Shown here piece after piece: positions 16,270 to 28,900 of a DNA stretch of 64,000 nucleotides. The notes under the pieces were generated by a model, which ran no database searches, was not told the DNA's origin, and saw only the letters and a list, made by a program, of their open reading frames with translations. The DNA comes from Trichoplax sp. H2. Lineage: Eukaryota; Placozoa; Uniplacotomia; Trichoplacea. Both the position numbers and the translations under genes were made by a program. The stretch lies in the NCBI GenBank assembly GCA_003344405.1, contig NOWV01000015.1, forward strand, positions 744,001 through 808,000. The letters are read 5' to 3'. The number at the start of each line of letters is the position of its first letter. Position 1 is the first letter of the stretch.

Positions 16270-17295
16270 ATGACTGTATCCATCCGATATATTATTTCAT
16301 CGTCTTTAACACTTCTAACCAACATTTGGCTACTCCAATTAATCATTCGATGCCCCAAGCTGAGGAACTTTCGCAACGTAATATTATGTAGCGCTTTAAT
16401 TACCGATATTATTTTCGTTTGTGGCTATATCATTCCACGTTTTGTTCCCTTTAATGAATATCCTTTCGATGTTCGATGTGGCCTTTTTAGTCGTCTAGGC
16501 CAATGCCTTTTCCTATCCCTTAATATTCATGTCTTTCTACTTATCGCTGAAATCTATGTAGCTATTAGCCGTCCATTCGCTTTATTGGGTTTAACATTTA
16601 AAAAAGTGGTGCTAGCTTCTGTTATGATAACATGGACCATCACACTTGGTATACCAGTAACATTTCAAATATATATCGAAATCGCCAACGTGACATCTGC
16701 AGCTAATAATATTTGTTTTGAAACAGTTTATATATTATATCAAGTCTTTACAATATTGGTTACAAGTATATCAGTCATAGTCTTGCTCATACTCTTATTT
16801 TCATATTGTAAAATATATTCGGTAGTGCGAAAATTGAGTCATAATATGCGACGATTAAGTGGATTAGCTAACGATGATTTTATGGTGACTAGTGATAGCT
16901 CTAGTAATACACGAAAAGTATTACAACAAATTGTCTTCGTTTTTGGATTTTACTTGCTATTCTTAGGGCCATTTTTCGTTATTTGTATTATGAATATCTT
17001 TGGCTTAGCTAGTGTTGTTACTCTTCGTATTGCAACCCAAATCGTCCAGTACATTTCCTTCATGTTCCCAGTCTTTCAGCCTATTATCCTGACTATACAA
17101 AGATCCGATGTTCGTGAAGAAGCAGTCCGCCAACTCAAGTATTTATTTTGTTGCATTAAATCAGCTCATAGAAACGCTTACAATAAGAGCTTTTCATCAT
17201 CGACCAGAAGAGTTACACAAGAATTTCGACACGATCTAACAACATTAATCACCTATTACTCACAGGGTTACACGATCAGAGAATCCAATGTTTAA
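16270..17295 (+). CDS. Divergent intronless rhodopsin-family GPCR
   Basis: The single exon encodes 341 residues with seven hydrophobic helices. Class A landmarks are Asn18 in helix 1, Asp46 in helix 2 (ALITDIIF), Cys70 and Cys149 as the likely extracellular disulphide, and Trp122 in helix 4. The signalling motifs deviate: E/DRY is EIY (94-96), CWxP is FLGP (231-234), and NPxxY is QPIIL (270-274). The extracellular N-terminus before helix 1 is only a few residues, so a spliced upstream exon is possible; an in-frame stop lies at 16186-16188 and no ATG lies between it and 16270. One N-glycosylation sequon (N140VT) falls in the second extracellular loop. The C-terminal tail is Ser/Thr-rich. The ligand is not predictable. 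The open frame is intact, so the gene is probably functional. Confidence 0.88.
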   Translation: MTVSIRYIISSSLTLLTNIWLLQLIIRCPKLRNFRNVILCSALITDIIFVCGYIIPRFVPFNEYPFDVRCGLFSRLGQCLFLSLNIHVFLLIAEIYVAISRPFALLGLTFKKVVLASVMITWTITLGIPVTFQIYIEIANVTSAANNICFETVYILYQVFTILVTSISVIVLLILLFSYCKIYSVVRKLSHNMRRLSGLANDDFMVTSDSSSNTRKVLQQIVFVFGFYLLFLGPFFVICIMNIFGLASVVTLRIATQIVQYISFMFPVFQPIILTIQRSDVREEAVRQLKYLFCCIKSAHRNAYNKSFSSSTRRVTQEFRHDLTTLITYYSQGYTIRESNV

Positions 17296-17364
17296 TATCG
17301 AAACGAAACGTATCACGTCTAAATAGTCTTGAATCTTTAAAATCTCTTCCTTCCTTACTGCAAT

Positions 17365-17370
17365 AATAAA
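17365..17370 (+). terminator. Polyadenylation signal after the divergent GPCR
   Basis: AATAAA lies about 70 bases past the stop codon, a typical position for a short 3' UTR. Confidence 0.45.
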
Positions 17371-20300
17371 GCAACATTGTCGATCAAAAGTGAAATTTGA
17401 AACTTTATTTAGATGATGTTATTCCATAACAATCGCGAATTTATGGTTGATATCTAGCATCGTTATTCTTGAATTTATGTAAATGTAAAAATCAACGGGC
17501 TTCTAGAAGTGCTGTTAACAGTTGTTATGGCGAAATACTTTATTAGCAACTAAAAACTTGGTCTATGCTAATAGCTTATTTATATTAAATCATTATTTCT
17601 AACCATAACGGAATACTTATTGCTCGAATTTTACACACAAATATATGAAGTATCAAGAGAGCTTTCCAAATTACTGTTGGCAAAGATTGATGGATTACTA
17701 ATACGCATAGCGTAAACGATCAAATCAAAGTTGTATCCTTGAATAAAATTTAATCCAACTGTTATATTAAAATAGAAGTTGGCCTGCAATTATAAGTCAT
17801 TATATATATATAGAACATTATATATATAATAATAAATCTCAAGAATACTACAAAAAACGATTAGTTATCATCCGAGACAGTCTATCTCATCAGTGGCCAG
17901 AGGAATTCTATCAAGATCGGAATAATTCGTATTTATCAACGTGAACTTGTTTTGTAAAATGTAAACAAGCACGCATTCAACACAACTAAGTCATTTTCAT
18001 AATACTTACAATAAAATAATCTTAGGTGGCTAAAATGAATTTATGTTAAGATAACATTGCTTTTGTTATATCATGCCAAGCTACCGCAAATAACACACCC
18101 AATTGTACCTTTAAGGGGAATTTTATGTATCTAAAGCCGAAGAGAATATCATATTGGCACGGATTTCATGAGGAATGAATATGTTACAAAGCTGCAAAGC
18201 ATACCGGTTTAATAAATAAGTTAATATGCCGGTGTGTAATAACTTGGATCACCATCGCTATAAAATGACCTAGTCGGCCGAATAACTGCAAGTGCAAATT
18301 GTTTCATACCAGTATAACCGGATCTACAATAATTACTGCTCTGCCATTGCTACCAATATGAACTTAATTACTTAGACTGCTTGCTATAGTAGTTTATAGC
18401 AGTATTAAGTACTGCAAGCTTCGAAAAGTGTATGCATAGGCATACAAGTTATTTACTGTTGATTGTCTTTCTTTCCTGGCAATGGCTAAGCCAGTTTAGA
18501 TCATTTAATGTATAATTAACAAATTAGACAGAATATCAGGATTGAAGTCAAGAGTTGTGCACAATAAATTAGTATAAGCTCGAAGTAAGTTTAATATTAT
18601 TGTAAATCGGTAATCTCATTCTTTACATCAAGAATTTTTTTATATGCTGTTATTGTGATTATATATGTATACATATAATAATAGCCGTGGTAATGCTAAT
18701 AAGATATTTTGTTCCAAATTTTTACATTTAGTTATTGCTGTATCCAAAGGTTTTCTTTAAGTGGATACAAGATCATTAGTCATGATTTCAGCGATACTTA
18801 ATGTTATAAAATGAAATTTAATTAACTAAATCGATGAAAAGTTGCAATTTCATAATATAACATTATGTAAAATCACCAACTCTAACCATATTAAAGTTTC
18901 CTTTCTTTCTTCTCTAATATATTAAAATAATGACGTAAATTTGTAGATGCTGGCGATTCTTTCTAACCATTGTGACTTACCTTATTTATATAATCATCGT
19001 ATTTTAAATCTAATTTGCAAAGTCTTAAAGACTTTTCACAAATTGGATCCCAAAAACTACACTAAAGAAATATTACAGTGAAAATTTTGTCTCCTATATA
19101 ATGTTAGGAAAAAATGGATAATTTTATAGTATAAAAATTGACAGTATGTCAGTTGTTCTTAAATATCAAGATATCTACCGATCTGATATTACGAATACCA
19201 AAATAAAAAGTCTTTTTGGATATCGTCAATACAGGAAATTGTCGTATTTGCATGACGCTAACATAAAGAGTTATTTTATTCTTTTTGAAACTTAAATTCG
19301 GCAATATTTTCGTTAAATGATGGTTAAGATAGGAGAGAAAAGGTATAATGCAAACAGAAATGGAAAGATTTATTTGGATGTCTTAGTGCGTAAATACTTA
19401 ACTACACCCTATCAACGCGCTACGCTATGCCGGTATATCACGATTGTGATCGAGATCGCGTTTACTTTACGAAATACATCGACCTTAGTAGTTATTTTAC
19501 TCAGTAAAGTAAAGGTAAAGTAAATATACGACTTCTTATTATCTCGTATTAATAAATAACAGAACATAATCTATAGCCTTTGATGTAGGGTAAAGTCAAC
19601 GTATATATATAAGTATAAGACATTACTTACTCTCTTGAATTGCAAATCTAGTCTATGTTTCGACTACTCTTGTGGAGTACTCTAAACCTTGTGATCATTT
19701 TTATTCAATAAATGTACGACCGCGTACATATAATCAATCTATATATGAAAAGTACCAATACAGTATAAACGTCATATAAAATAAATCATTCTTACTTACT
19801 ACGATTAATAATTACTAGTACAAACTTACGTCGCTTTGCTGACGGTTTACGATAATGTACTTATTTGTTAATAATTAACAGACGGTATTACCATTCGCCA
19901 TTATTTATATCCCGGTAATAGCCAGGCACTGCTATATTCATAGCTATGCTTGTAGAATACTACTTTTCAATAATGCATCGACGGATGAAATGCTATATTA
20001 AAATTAGTTAACGGTCCAAAGCACATTATGATAACTAATGTACGGTGATGGACATACCAAATTAAGATTAGCAGGTACTGTAAGATATCTGCAGTGCGGT
20101 ACAATGTCCTTAGTACTGTGGTCAATTCTATACCAATCATTATAATGTGTCTAAGGATTGCTTGAGTATGCAAGCAAAGTTTGCTCTAGAGAAGACCTTC
20201 TCTATCTAATAACAACCGTTATAAGAAAATGTAACAATCAAAATGGCTGTGACCAATCATTATAATGTGTCTAAGCATTGCTTGAGTATGCCAGTAAAGC

Positions 20301-23300
20301 TTGCTCTGTCGATAGCAACCGTTATAAGAAAATGTAACAATCAAAATAGCTGTGTAGAAAACTCTATAAAGATTCTATGTTTATTCAATTTTCATCAGAA
20401 TATTACATGAAATCAAAATTGAAAGGCCCAGTGGCCACCCTTAGCGATATAACGAATACTATTTTAATAATCAGTACTCTGCAGAAATTACTACCGTAGA
20501 GGTATTCGTTTTACATGAAGAAATCTTGAGGTAAAAAGTACTGTAAGAATCTTATACTGACCTATTGAAAAGAACCCATAATTAGAGTCATCAAACAGTA
20601 GTATAAATACCCCAGCGCTGCTCGTTTCCAGAGAGGGTGGGTGGGATAAATTAGTCAACCAATTCAATACTAACGCTACATAAATTGTAAATTTATAGAA
20701 CAATTTAGATAAAAATTATTTGCTTATACTCGTTTCACTTAGCTAACTTGTTATAGTGTAATAAAAAGTCCATAACTTACACATGGTTGAACCAACTATC
20801 TAAAAGCCTTGATACTCGGATGATGAATTCTAACATGTTATTATTAAAATTCATAAATTTCTATGTAGAGAATATATCACTTATATAATACCGGATATTT
20901 AACTTTTGCACAGTGTTTATTTGCTAAAAATAATCATAACTTTAACAGATAATTCATCGTTATCAATTATTTACATCTGTCTGATAAGATTTAATTTAAA
21001 TTTCACACGCCTACCTATTGTACTTATAGAACATTAATGTGTTCGTCTACCATCATTTAGATTACTCCTGATAAAATAGCACCGTCAAATATCAAGTCGA
21101 TCCATCAAGCTTTCGACTGCTCAGTACAGTCTGAAATGCTATAGTATTGTACCTTTTAATATTACATCAATGATATTTCACAAACTTTGCCGCTATTTGA
21201 CTAGATGCAACTATTGTAGCCAGAAACGAAGTACACAATATTGTACAATGTTCAATTTAAGGTGATAATAACGGTAGTGCTTCTTACTGTGCAACAGTAG
21301 TAATTCGTAAATTGATAAAATAGTAAATAACCTTAGCGATTACGAAAGGAGTAATATTTAAGAATCTGGTACAGTATAGGTCGGATAAATGAACAGGAAC
21401 TGATTAAATGCTTGATCAATAAAGAAAAATAGGATATAAAAAAATAGAATTTCTGAGAAATTTATAAAAAGTTCAGTCAAGAATACTGTACTAGGAAACT
21501 CTCGAAAATGGCAAATAATACCACTGCGTATTATAGAGAAAGCAGTTCCCGAGTTTATTAAGGAGACTTGTGGAGAAAATTTTCTGCTTCTCTTTATTAT
21601 CGTAACAAAGATAAAGTGAGAGTTTACATAATTTTACAGTGCCACATTTATAACAATTATAAATAGCAGATTGTTTATTATAATCATGATTGCGATGTTA
21701 AGATTAATACAGTATATATCTACACATTTATTGACAGTGTCTATGAGCATATGCTAAACAGCATTAGCGTATGAAAGTATTCAAAAGAAAGGATAAGCTC
21801 CGCTGCTTATTTCCCAAGATAAACAACACCAGTTTGTTTTGTTGAAATCAATCGATTGAATAATTAGTAGGTTAGGAAATTATCGGGAAAGTACGGTAGA
21901 AAACAAGACGTAACATAAAATAGAAGGTGATTTTGGATTGTGCAATTAAAATAAGAAGATTAAGGTAGATATTCTTTTTTTATTATAAATTAATTAATAC
22001 AGTATTATAGTCGATTACAAGCTGGAAGGATTACAGTACTGGATAATAACCTTGGGGCATTGCACCTGCGTTGATATAGACAACAAAACATTAAATCTGG
22101 CGGTAATACATAACAATGTATAACATATATACTTGAAATGTTACTATTCTATTTAGAAAGAGAATGATTAGGCCAGTCGCTATATGGTAATATTGACTGA
22201 TTTTTATTCCGTAATTGGAGTTTATTTTTATCCAATGCTTCCGCTTGGAGTTCAAAAACCAAAGCGATTACTTCCAAATGATGGTCATTCACTGATACTA
22301 ACTATGCATTCATGATCGTTACGATTTTATGGCTAGAAGGCCGAAGGAAGTTAATTCTCTAATCATGAATCAAATATATTGCTAATAAAATTTTATTCCA
22401 GTAGTAAGTATCTTATAATATCACACACTATCAATTAAATTGTGTATCTGACCTGATTGAAAAAAAATTTAATTAATATTTAGTTGCTACCATTTTTGCT
22501 GCAATTGTAATTTTTAAGCCAATTAAAAATTTATAGGTAAACTTTTAATATTAATTGAATAGAAATTTATCGCTGAAATTGCAATTATTGAAATATTCCT
22601 AACGTTATCATTCAAATAAGTGTAAGTAGATGCAGTAGTACGACATGAAATCTAAATCAATTAGTTTAACCAATACAAAGAGCCAGTATGTCATGGCATG
22701 CCGAAATGATGCCATTAACGTATATATATCAATTAATTGAGCGATTATAGGATTTAACTGTAAAGATTTTACAGATTATGATTTATTAAATTCCGATTTT
22801 ATGATGTACTATCGATCGGTAGAAATAGATATCATAATTTATAAGTGAAATTCAATTATAATCGTACAGTACAATATAATAAAATGCTGTTTACAGCATA
22901 ACATTGGTATAAGCCTATTATTACTCTGGCATTTAGATGATGTGCATAATAATTATTTTGGATTGTTTTCAAGTATTAAGAATTCAATTTTATCGAATGT
23001 ATAATGTGTACAATTTAATAGCTAGAGCTGATTATATGATATAATAAAGTACCGATAATTACTTATGGTACATTAATAATTTAGGGTAACTAAAATAAGT
23101 CAGAAAAGAATTTGCGAACTTAGACATTTAATACATTAAATTCTTACATGTTTACAAGAACAAGATAACATAATAATTCGTTATTAGTTTTCGGCCTTCA
23201 AATGTATTTATTTATAGAGATTCATAAATTATCTTATCAGCAGATGATGCTTAGGTGAATCCGTGACTGATATTTAGTAAATAAGACATTGACCAGATGT

Positions 23301-24871
23301 ACAGATTATTAAGTATCTTGTTCCTATGTTAAAGCTATTCGCTAAAGTATTATTCATAAATGGATCAAACACTATTAAGGGCAGAACATTATAAGGATAT
23401 AATATTAATTAGTATTGTAAGAAATCACATTTATACGGATGTAGTAGTACAAACACTATTACAACCAATAATATATATCTGAACGATAGAGATACTGGTA
23501 TGGACAACTAAAAGCGCCTATCAAGCAGAATATACCTAATGGAATTAAATGTCATTAAGCTAATTATAAAATTATGTCAACGGCAATTCTATTGCTTAAA
23601 ATATAACGTTTGATACCCTATTATATTAATAATAATGTATGTGAATGGAATAATAAATTATTGTCTGTTTGGGAATACTATCAATATAAGTACGGCTTTG
23701 ATGCAATCATAATTATATTCAAGAAAGTTTACCTGACCAAAGCGCGTAAAATTCATGATAATAGACAGCGCATCTTTTTGCAATTAGAACAACGATTACC
23801 TTTGTGCAATAAAGCTTTTATTAATTGTATACGAAAAAATCTACTAGCATATCCTTGGAGCAAAAGTTAGTCAACTTAAATTTTTGCCTGTAGCACTAAA
23901 ATTTCGTATATTTTTCTTTCATCAGATAAGAATAATCGGCAATTTTAGCTCTAATCGTTATAAGAAATTAATTTTAAAATTTCTGATAGAACACTCGCAA
24001 TAAATTGCATGATTTTCTTAAATTTTTAAATTAACCACCGTTGGTTCATGACCGACTACAAATAAAAATTATATCATTATGTAATAATCTAGATTTAATA
24101 TATAAGCATACAGTCATGCGAAAAATCGCCACTCTACCATTATAGTGTTTAACAGAGAGAATCTGATAAAAATTACTGGAGCTGTCTTACAGCATTACAG
24201 CTGGTAGTACAATCAACGACGAATCACAAGTCATATTAGCTATGTTGAAAGAATAATCCAAAGCAGTGCAGTAGCTAGCACGTAATCGAAAATTCAAAAT
24301 TTTTTGCATTAAAATGTCTAGTATTTCGACGTCAGTAGATTATAAAAGCTATGCACAATAGCTAGATGTAATGAAGAAAATTGTTACGATTGATTAAATA
24401 GTCCGCATAGACTTAAACTGGTGTGATTTTGCCCGTTGATGTAGACGAGGCCGATAGTGGAATTGACGGATGGGCTCTAAAAATAATCAATAGCGTAAGA
24501 GAAAGATATAAGATCGTAAAAATAAAGCAATTCATCATTTTTTGATTAATCACACTTTTATAAAAGCTGATATTGCAGATAATATTAGATTATACAGAAA
24601 AATGGCATGTTCTTAGGCTTCTAAGCAAACTATATAAAATTTCTTATGGCGATAAAGGATATACTGTACGCAAGTACAAAATTGCAAAATTTTGTTTGTC
24701 TTTTCATCATTTCAAAACTATCTTAAAGGCAGACCATGGATATCCGGTATAGTAATTATATTTGATTTTATAACATATAATATTAATTGTGATGCGTAGT
24801 ATCAAAGATACAGTAAACGTTGATGCACACTAATTTAAATGTTTTAGTAGTTTTAAATTGAATAAGTGCAC
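17371..24871. other. Gene-poor AT-rich interval between two GPCR genes
   Basis: No gene is recognised in about 7.5 kb. Open frames are short and AT-driven; the longest, 23610-23870 on the plus strand, lacks an ATG at its start and any recognisable family. The interval holds a tandem duplication at 20132-20354 and short TA-rich tracts (about 17800-17835). The TACTGTACAGTA clusters seen elsewhere are absent. Confidence 0.5.
20132..20354. repeat. Two-copy tandem duplication, about 120 bases per unit
   Basis: Unit one is 20132-20251 and unit two 20252-20354. Both start ACCAATCATTATAATGTGTC and end in GCTGTG. The second copy has point changes and lost 17 bases in its middle (the GAGAAGACCTTCTCTAT part of copy one). 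It looks like a local slippage or unequal-exchange product. Confidence 0.9.
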
Positions 24872-25927
24872 TTACGATATCAAACGACCGCGATTTTCGG
24901 TTAATTCACGAGATCTTGATTTATGTAAATATTTGGAGAAACTGCTCCTGGCTGATGTTAGATCGGTAGCTGCGGAAGTCGATATGTTTAATTTCGATGT
25001 TTTTATAAGGCAGTCTTTAGCAGCTTCCCTCACATCGGCATTAAAATAGGCAAAAAGTAATGGACTAATAGCTGGATTTGAGAATGCTAGAATTTGTAAT
25101 GGCCGCCATATAGAAATTAAGAAATCGTTCATATCCAGTCTTAATATCAAGTAATAAGTTGTATAAGGTATCCAACATAGGCAAAAAATCCCGACAATAA
25201 TGCTGACTTGAAGGAGTGCTTTCTTATTTTTTTTCTCAGTTATGATCGAATTTTTAGTTCTAAGATGATTTCTATTCATAGTATGAACAATCCATACAAT
25301 TCTAGTATATGTAGCAATAATAATAATCAAAGGTATGTAAAATAAAATAATAAATACGATATAATAATAAATAGTTTCAGCTAGTTCATCATTGGAGCGA
25401 TTTGTACATACTTGATTACTCAAGTTAAAAAATATCATAAAAGGTATAAAACCAGCTAGAGTTGAAAATGCCCATGATATTAGCAATACTATAATAACAT
25501 TACGTTGTGTTATTAAAGATTTATAACGGAATGGATATACAACAGAAAAATAACGTTCCAAGCTGAGAATGCACATATGAAAGTTTAAATTAATAAAAAA
25601 TGATATGCCAAATGTAAGACTTAAGTTACAAAACAGTGGTGATTTCTTTAATGTACTAGCTTCAAGAACTTGCCTGGGCACTAAATATAAGACAGCAATT
25701 AAAATAGCATCTAACGACATACTAATTAATATACAATTGGAGATAGTTCGAAGGCGTTTTTGCAAGGCGATAAAAACAAGTAGAATGGAATTACCAACAG
25801 TAATAAAGCATGCCACACAGAGCCAAACTACCATTACCCAAAGTGGCCTTGGTGGTACTGGATTTCCAAGGGTGCTATTAGATTTATTGGAAAAATTGGC
25901 GAAGCTGGTTGTATTGATGGAAGTCAT
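24872..25927 (-). CDS. Intronless rhodopsin-family GPCR, canonical core
   Basis: This single-exon receptor of 351 residues has four N-glycosylation sequons in its extracellular N-terminus (Asn5, 11, 14, 17). Landmarks are GNS with Asn46 in helix 1, SLDAIL with Asp73 in helix 2, Cys100 and Cys174 as the disulphide pair, LSLERYFSVVYPFRY with ERY at 124-126, Trp152 in helix 4, and CWIP at 251-254. The helix 7 motif is SPLLF (288-292) in place of NPxxY, with NP occurring five residues earlier. The third intracellular loop is short and basic. The C-terminal tail (from about 300) is rich in Ser and Thr. The sequence looks like the peptide/amine receptor side of the family, but no ligand can be named. 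The start ATG gives a normal N-terminus. Confidence 0.95.
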   Translation of the reverse strand: MTSINTTSFANFSNKSNSTLGNPVPPRPLWVMVVWLCVACFITVGNSILLVFIALQKRLRTISNCILISMSLDAILIAVLYLVPRQVLEASTLKKSPLFCNLSLTFGISFFINLNFHMCILSLERYFSVVYPFRYKSLITQRNVIIVLLISWAFSTLAGFIPFMIFFNLSNQVCTNRSNDELAETIYYYIVFIILFYIPLIIIIATYTRIVWIVHTMNRNHLRTKNSIITEKKNKKALLQVSIIVGIFCLCWIPYTTYYLILRLDMNDFLISIWRPLQILAFSNPAISPLLFAYFNADVREAAKDCLIKTSKLNISTSAATDLTSARSSFSKYLHKSRSRELTENRGRLIS

Positions 25928-28900
25928 GATTAGATGACTTTATGTAGTTGTTAATTATTCTAATGGGGAAACTGATCGTCTGATTCCACACTGATAACAA
26001 TAAATAATGAAAGAATCTTTTCTTACTATTTCTTCTTCCTTTAAACCTTGAGACCAAGATGATAGCTATAAATTACTTACTATATCATCAAAATGATGGG
26101 AAAACAATTTCTTTTGTAGTATTAGACGGAATATTTGTCGGTGAAATAGAATTCGATGATATAGAATTGGTTTTTATCAAATGTTAACTTCGTACTGTAT
26201 ATAAATATTGAAAGGATAAGATTTACTACTTTAATTTAACGAAGAATTTTTACACAACAAGTCTGACAGGCTCCGAACCATCGAATGTCAGAGAAGAAAT
26301 GAGGGCAGATAGAAAAATCACTAGTTATAATAGATTTTGATTACATACAATTTTTTATTGAATTATTCAATTTCTTTGGAAAGTAATAACGACTGCCATA
26401 TTCCTTTATTGTTGACGTTATTTTGTTGAAGGTATGTAATGGTGATAGTCACTTCTATAGGTGCGATTTCATTTACGTTTATATTATATCGTATTTTACC
26501 AAATACGTTTGTTATTTGATCGATTAATCAATGGAAAAAGCTAAATTAGGAGTAAATAAAGTCATGTCCCGCTTTCAACTATGTAGAACAAAGCGATAAT
26601 AACAAAGAGTAAACTATTCCAATGGTCACGAAATTCGTTTCCTCTCCTTAAATTAGAGAAGACTTGTATATATGGATGGACGCATATATTGTAGGCATTT
26701 TCATCATGTTATCCCCTACCTAATGCTATCTTCTTTATCATTAGTATTACCTTTCTTCTTGATCAGTAACCAAATAAGAGCTGAAAAAAGCTAATTTATT
26801 TTGTTTCTATTTGTACGATACCGTAACACTCGATCGAAAAGGAATAGAATTGAAGAAAATATAGGATTTTTTCGCCAATTTTATAATGGATTATTATTGC
26901 ATTAAAAGTGCAACTTTATGCTCCAATGATAGACAAATCGTCCGTTGGAAAAACATTCATCAAATCCAATCTTTTCTACTTTGCTCTACTAGTTTCTTTA
27001 TCATTAAATGATGCTCATGTTTTGATTTTAAACTCTTGATCATAAATAAGAAATGAATATGTTATCGCCTATGAAAAAGTGCACTCGTAAAAACAACCTA
27101 ATTTCAGTAAAAGAATAGTAGAATTTACTTCGTATGTAAATAAATAAATCAATTTTTAATTGTTGCCATCCACAATATTCCTCTTCATTTACAAAAGCCG
27201 TGAGAGAAAATATAGCCTATTCGAGTTAAATTGATTAGGATTATTTAACGATGAGTAATCGACCGTAAGAACTTAGATGTCAAAATAGAAAGGATATTTT
27301 GGTATAGTTTAGTTTTAGATAGAAATGGTGCATATTTATATGAGTTTAGTTATACAGTATTGTACAATAAATTGTCTGACAATGTCTATATTTTAATGAG
27401 ATATTTAAATCATGATCTATTTCTTGTGATTAATTAACCTATAGTGCAGTGCAACTTTACGATCTAATATTGTAAATTGAAAGATTTTCTATCATTTTAT
27501 TATCTCTAATGTAAATAATATATAGGCTAGACACATAGAATAAAGTACGATATAATTTTCATGCCGCTATCATCACTATTAGAAAATATTATTCGTTAAG
27601 TCGAGCTACAGCGATTACTATTAATGCAAATTACTCATTATTAAAAATGGAAAAGGTTTAAGAACGGCTATGTATCATACATAACTCGAAAATTAACAAT
27701 TTCTTTCCATTTACGTTTTTGTTAAATCATTGACTATTATCATTCATTGGGATGAAAGATCATAATACGTCAATCTGATTCATTACGTGAATGAATTAGA
27801 TTAAATTTCTGATGGTAAATATGTTGAGTTTAAAAAATCAAGACAATACTTATCTTTTTATTGACGGTAAACAGTACTTTTCTGTTAAAAGAGTTGAATA
27901 ATTAATGGACCAATAGCCTAATTGAGTGTATTTTTGGACGAAATAAAAAAATTTTTACCCTTAAGTGTTGGATTCAACTTTCTTGGAGTTCTAAGAAAAA
28001 TGATTGAGGTAACGGTAATCAGAAATGATCGTGTTTAATTAATTTGATGATATTGTATTTATATGCTGTTACAATTATACTAGGAACATAAAATCCTGAT
28101 TAACTGTTAAACTGATCTTTTGAACTGAATCACTGTTATCGTTGTCATTTGATGTTACACATATGTTATCCAAGGTTACACTTATTCTATTCAGTTTATT
28201 TTTGAATATAAATACAATTTTGGTCTAAAAATACGCCATTCAATTGGGAATGAAGTGCAACTTAATAATTATATTCTGGAGTTATTCTTGCGTATTTACT
28301 GGCATACGTGTATGATATTAGTCTTCTAACGTAATTAGAACGATACATTAATGGTTGGGCATAATAAATATAAAATCCCGTAAGACATGGATTTATGGTT
28401 AACTCACAATGAGCTCTATAGCCATAGTCTATGACTGACGTTTAATTAGCGTAATGTAATTGTAATGAATCTGACATAAAATATCCACTTGTATGGCGTT
28501 ATAGGCGGAAGCAAGCCTCTATCGCATCGTTATGCGTAATGCTTTTCAGTGCATTTAATAGACGCTAGTAATTTATTATTATAATAGTAGTAAATTTCAT
28601 TGTATAGATTTTAAGATCATTTTAGATTTGTTCAAACTAATCAAATGCCGCATTAGAAATGATATGTAGCGATGACACAGGAGCTTTTTCTACCTCGAAC
28701 AATAATTATGAGTACCATTTTACATAATCTCTTATTGTTATATGCAATAATAATAGGCGATCAAAGGGTACTTTAATATTGTTATATAGTTATTAGCAAA
28801 ACTATTAGCTTTAATACTATATATTTTCAATTTTAATTACAAAATAACAGCAACATCTTAATGTATCTTTCGTCATCAGAAGGACTCTACCATCAGCGAC

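Noticed and set aside
23610-23870. 86-codon plus-strand frame
   Set aside because: No ATG at its start, no recognised family and no splice partner.
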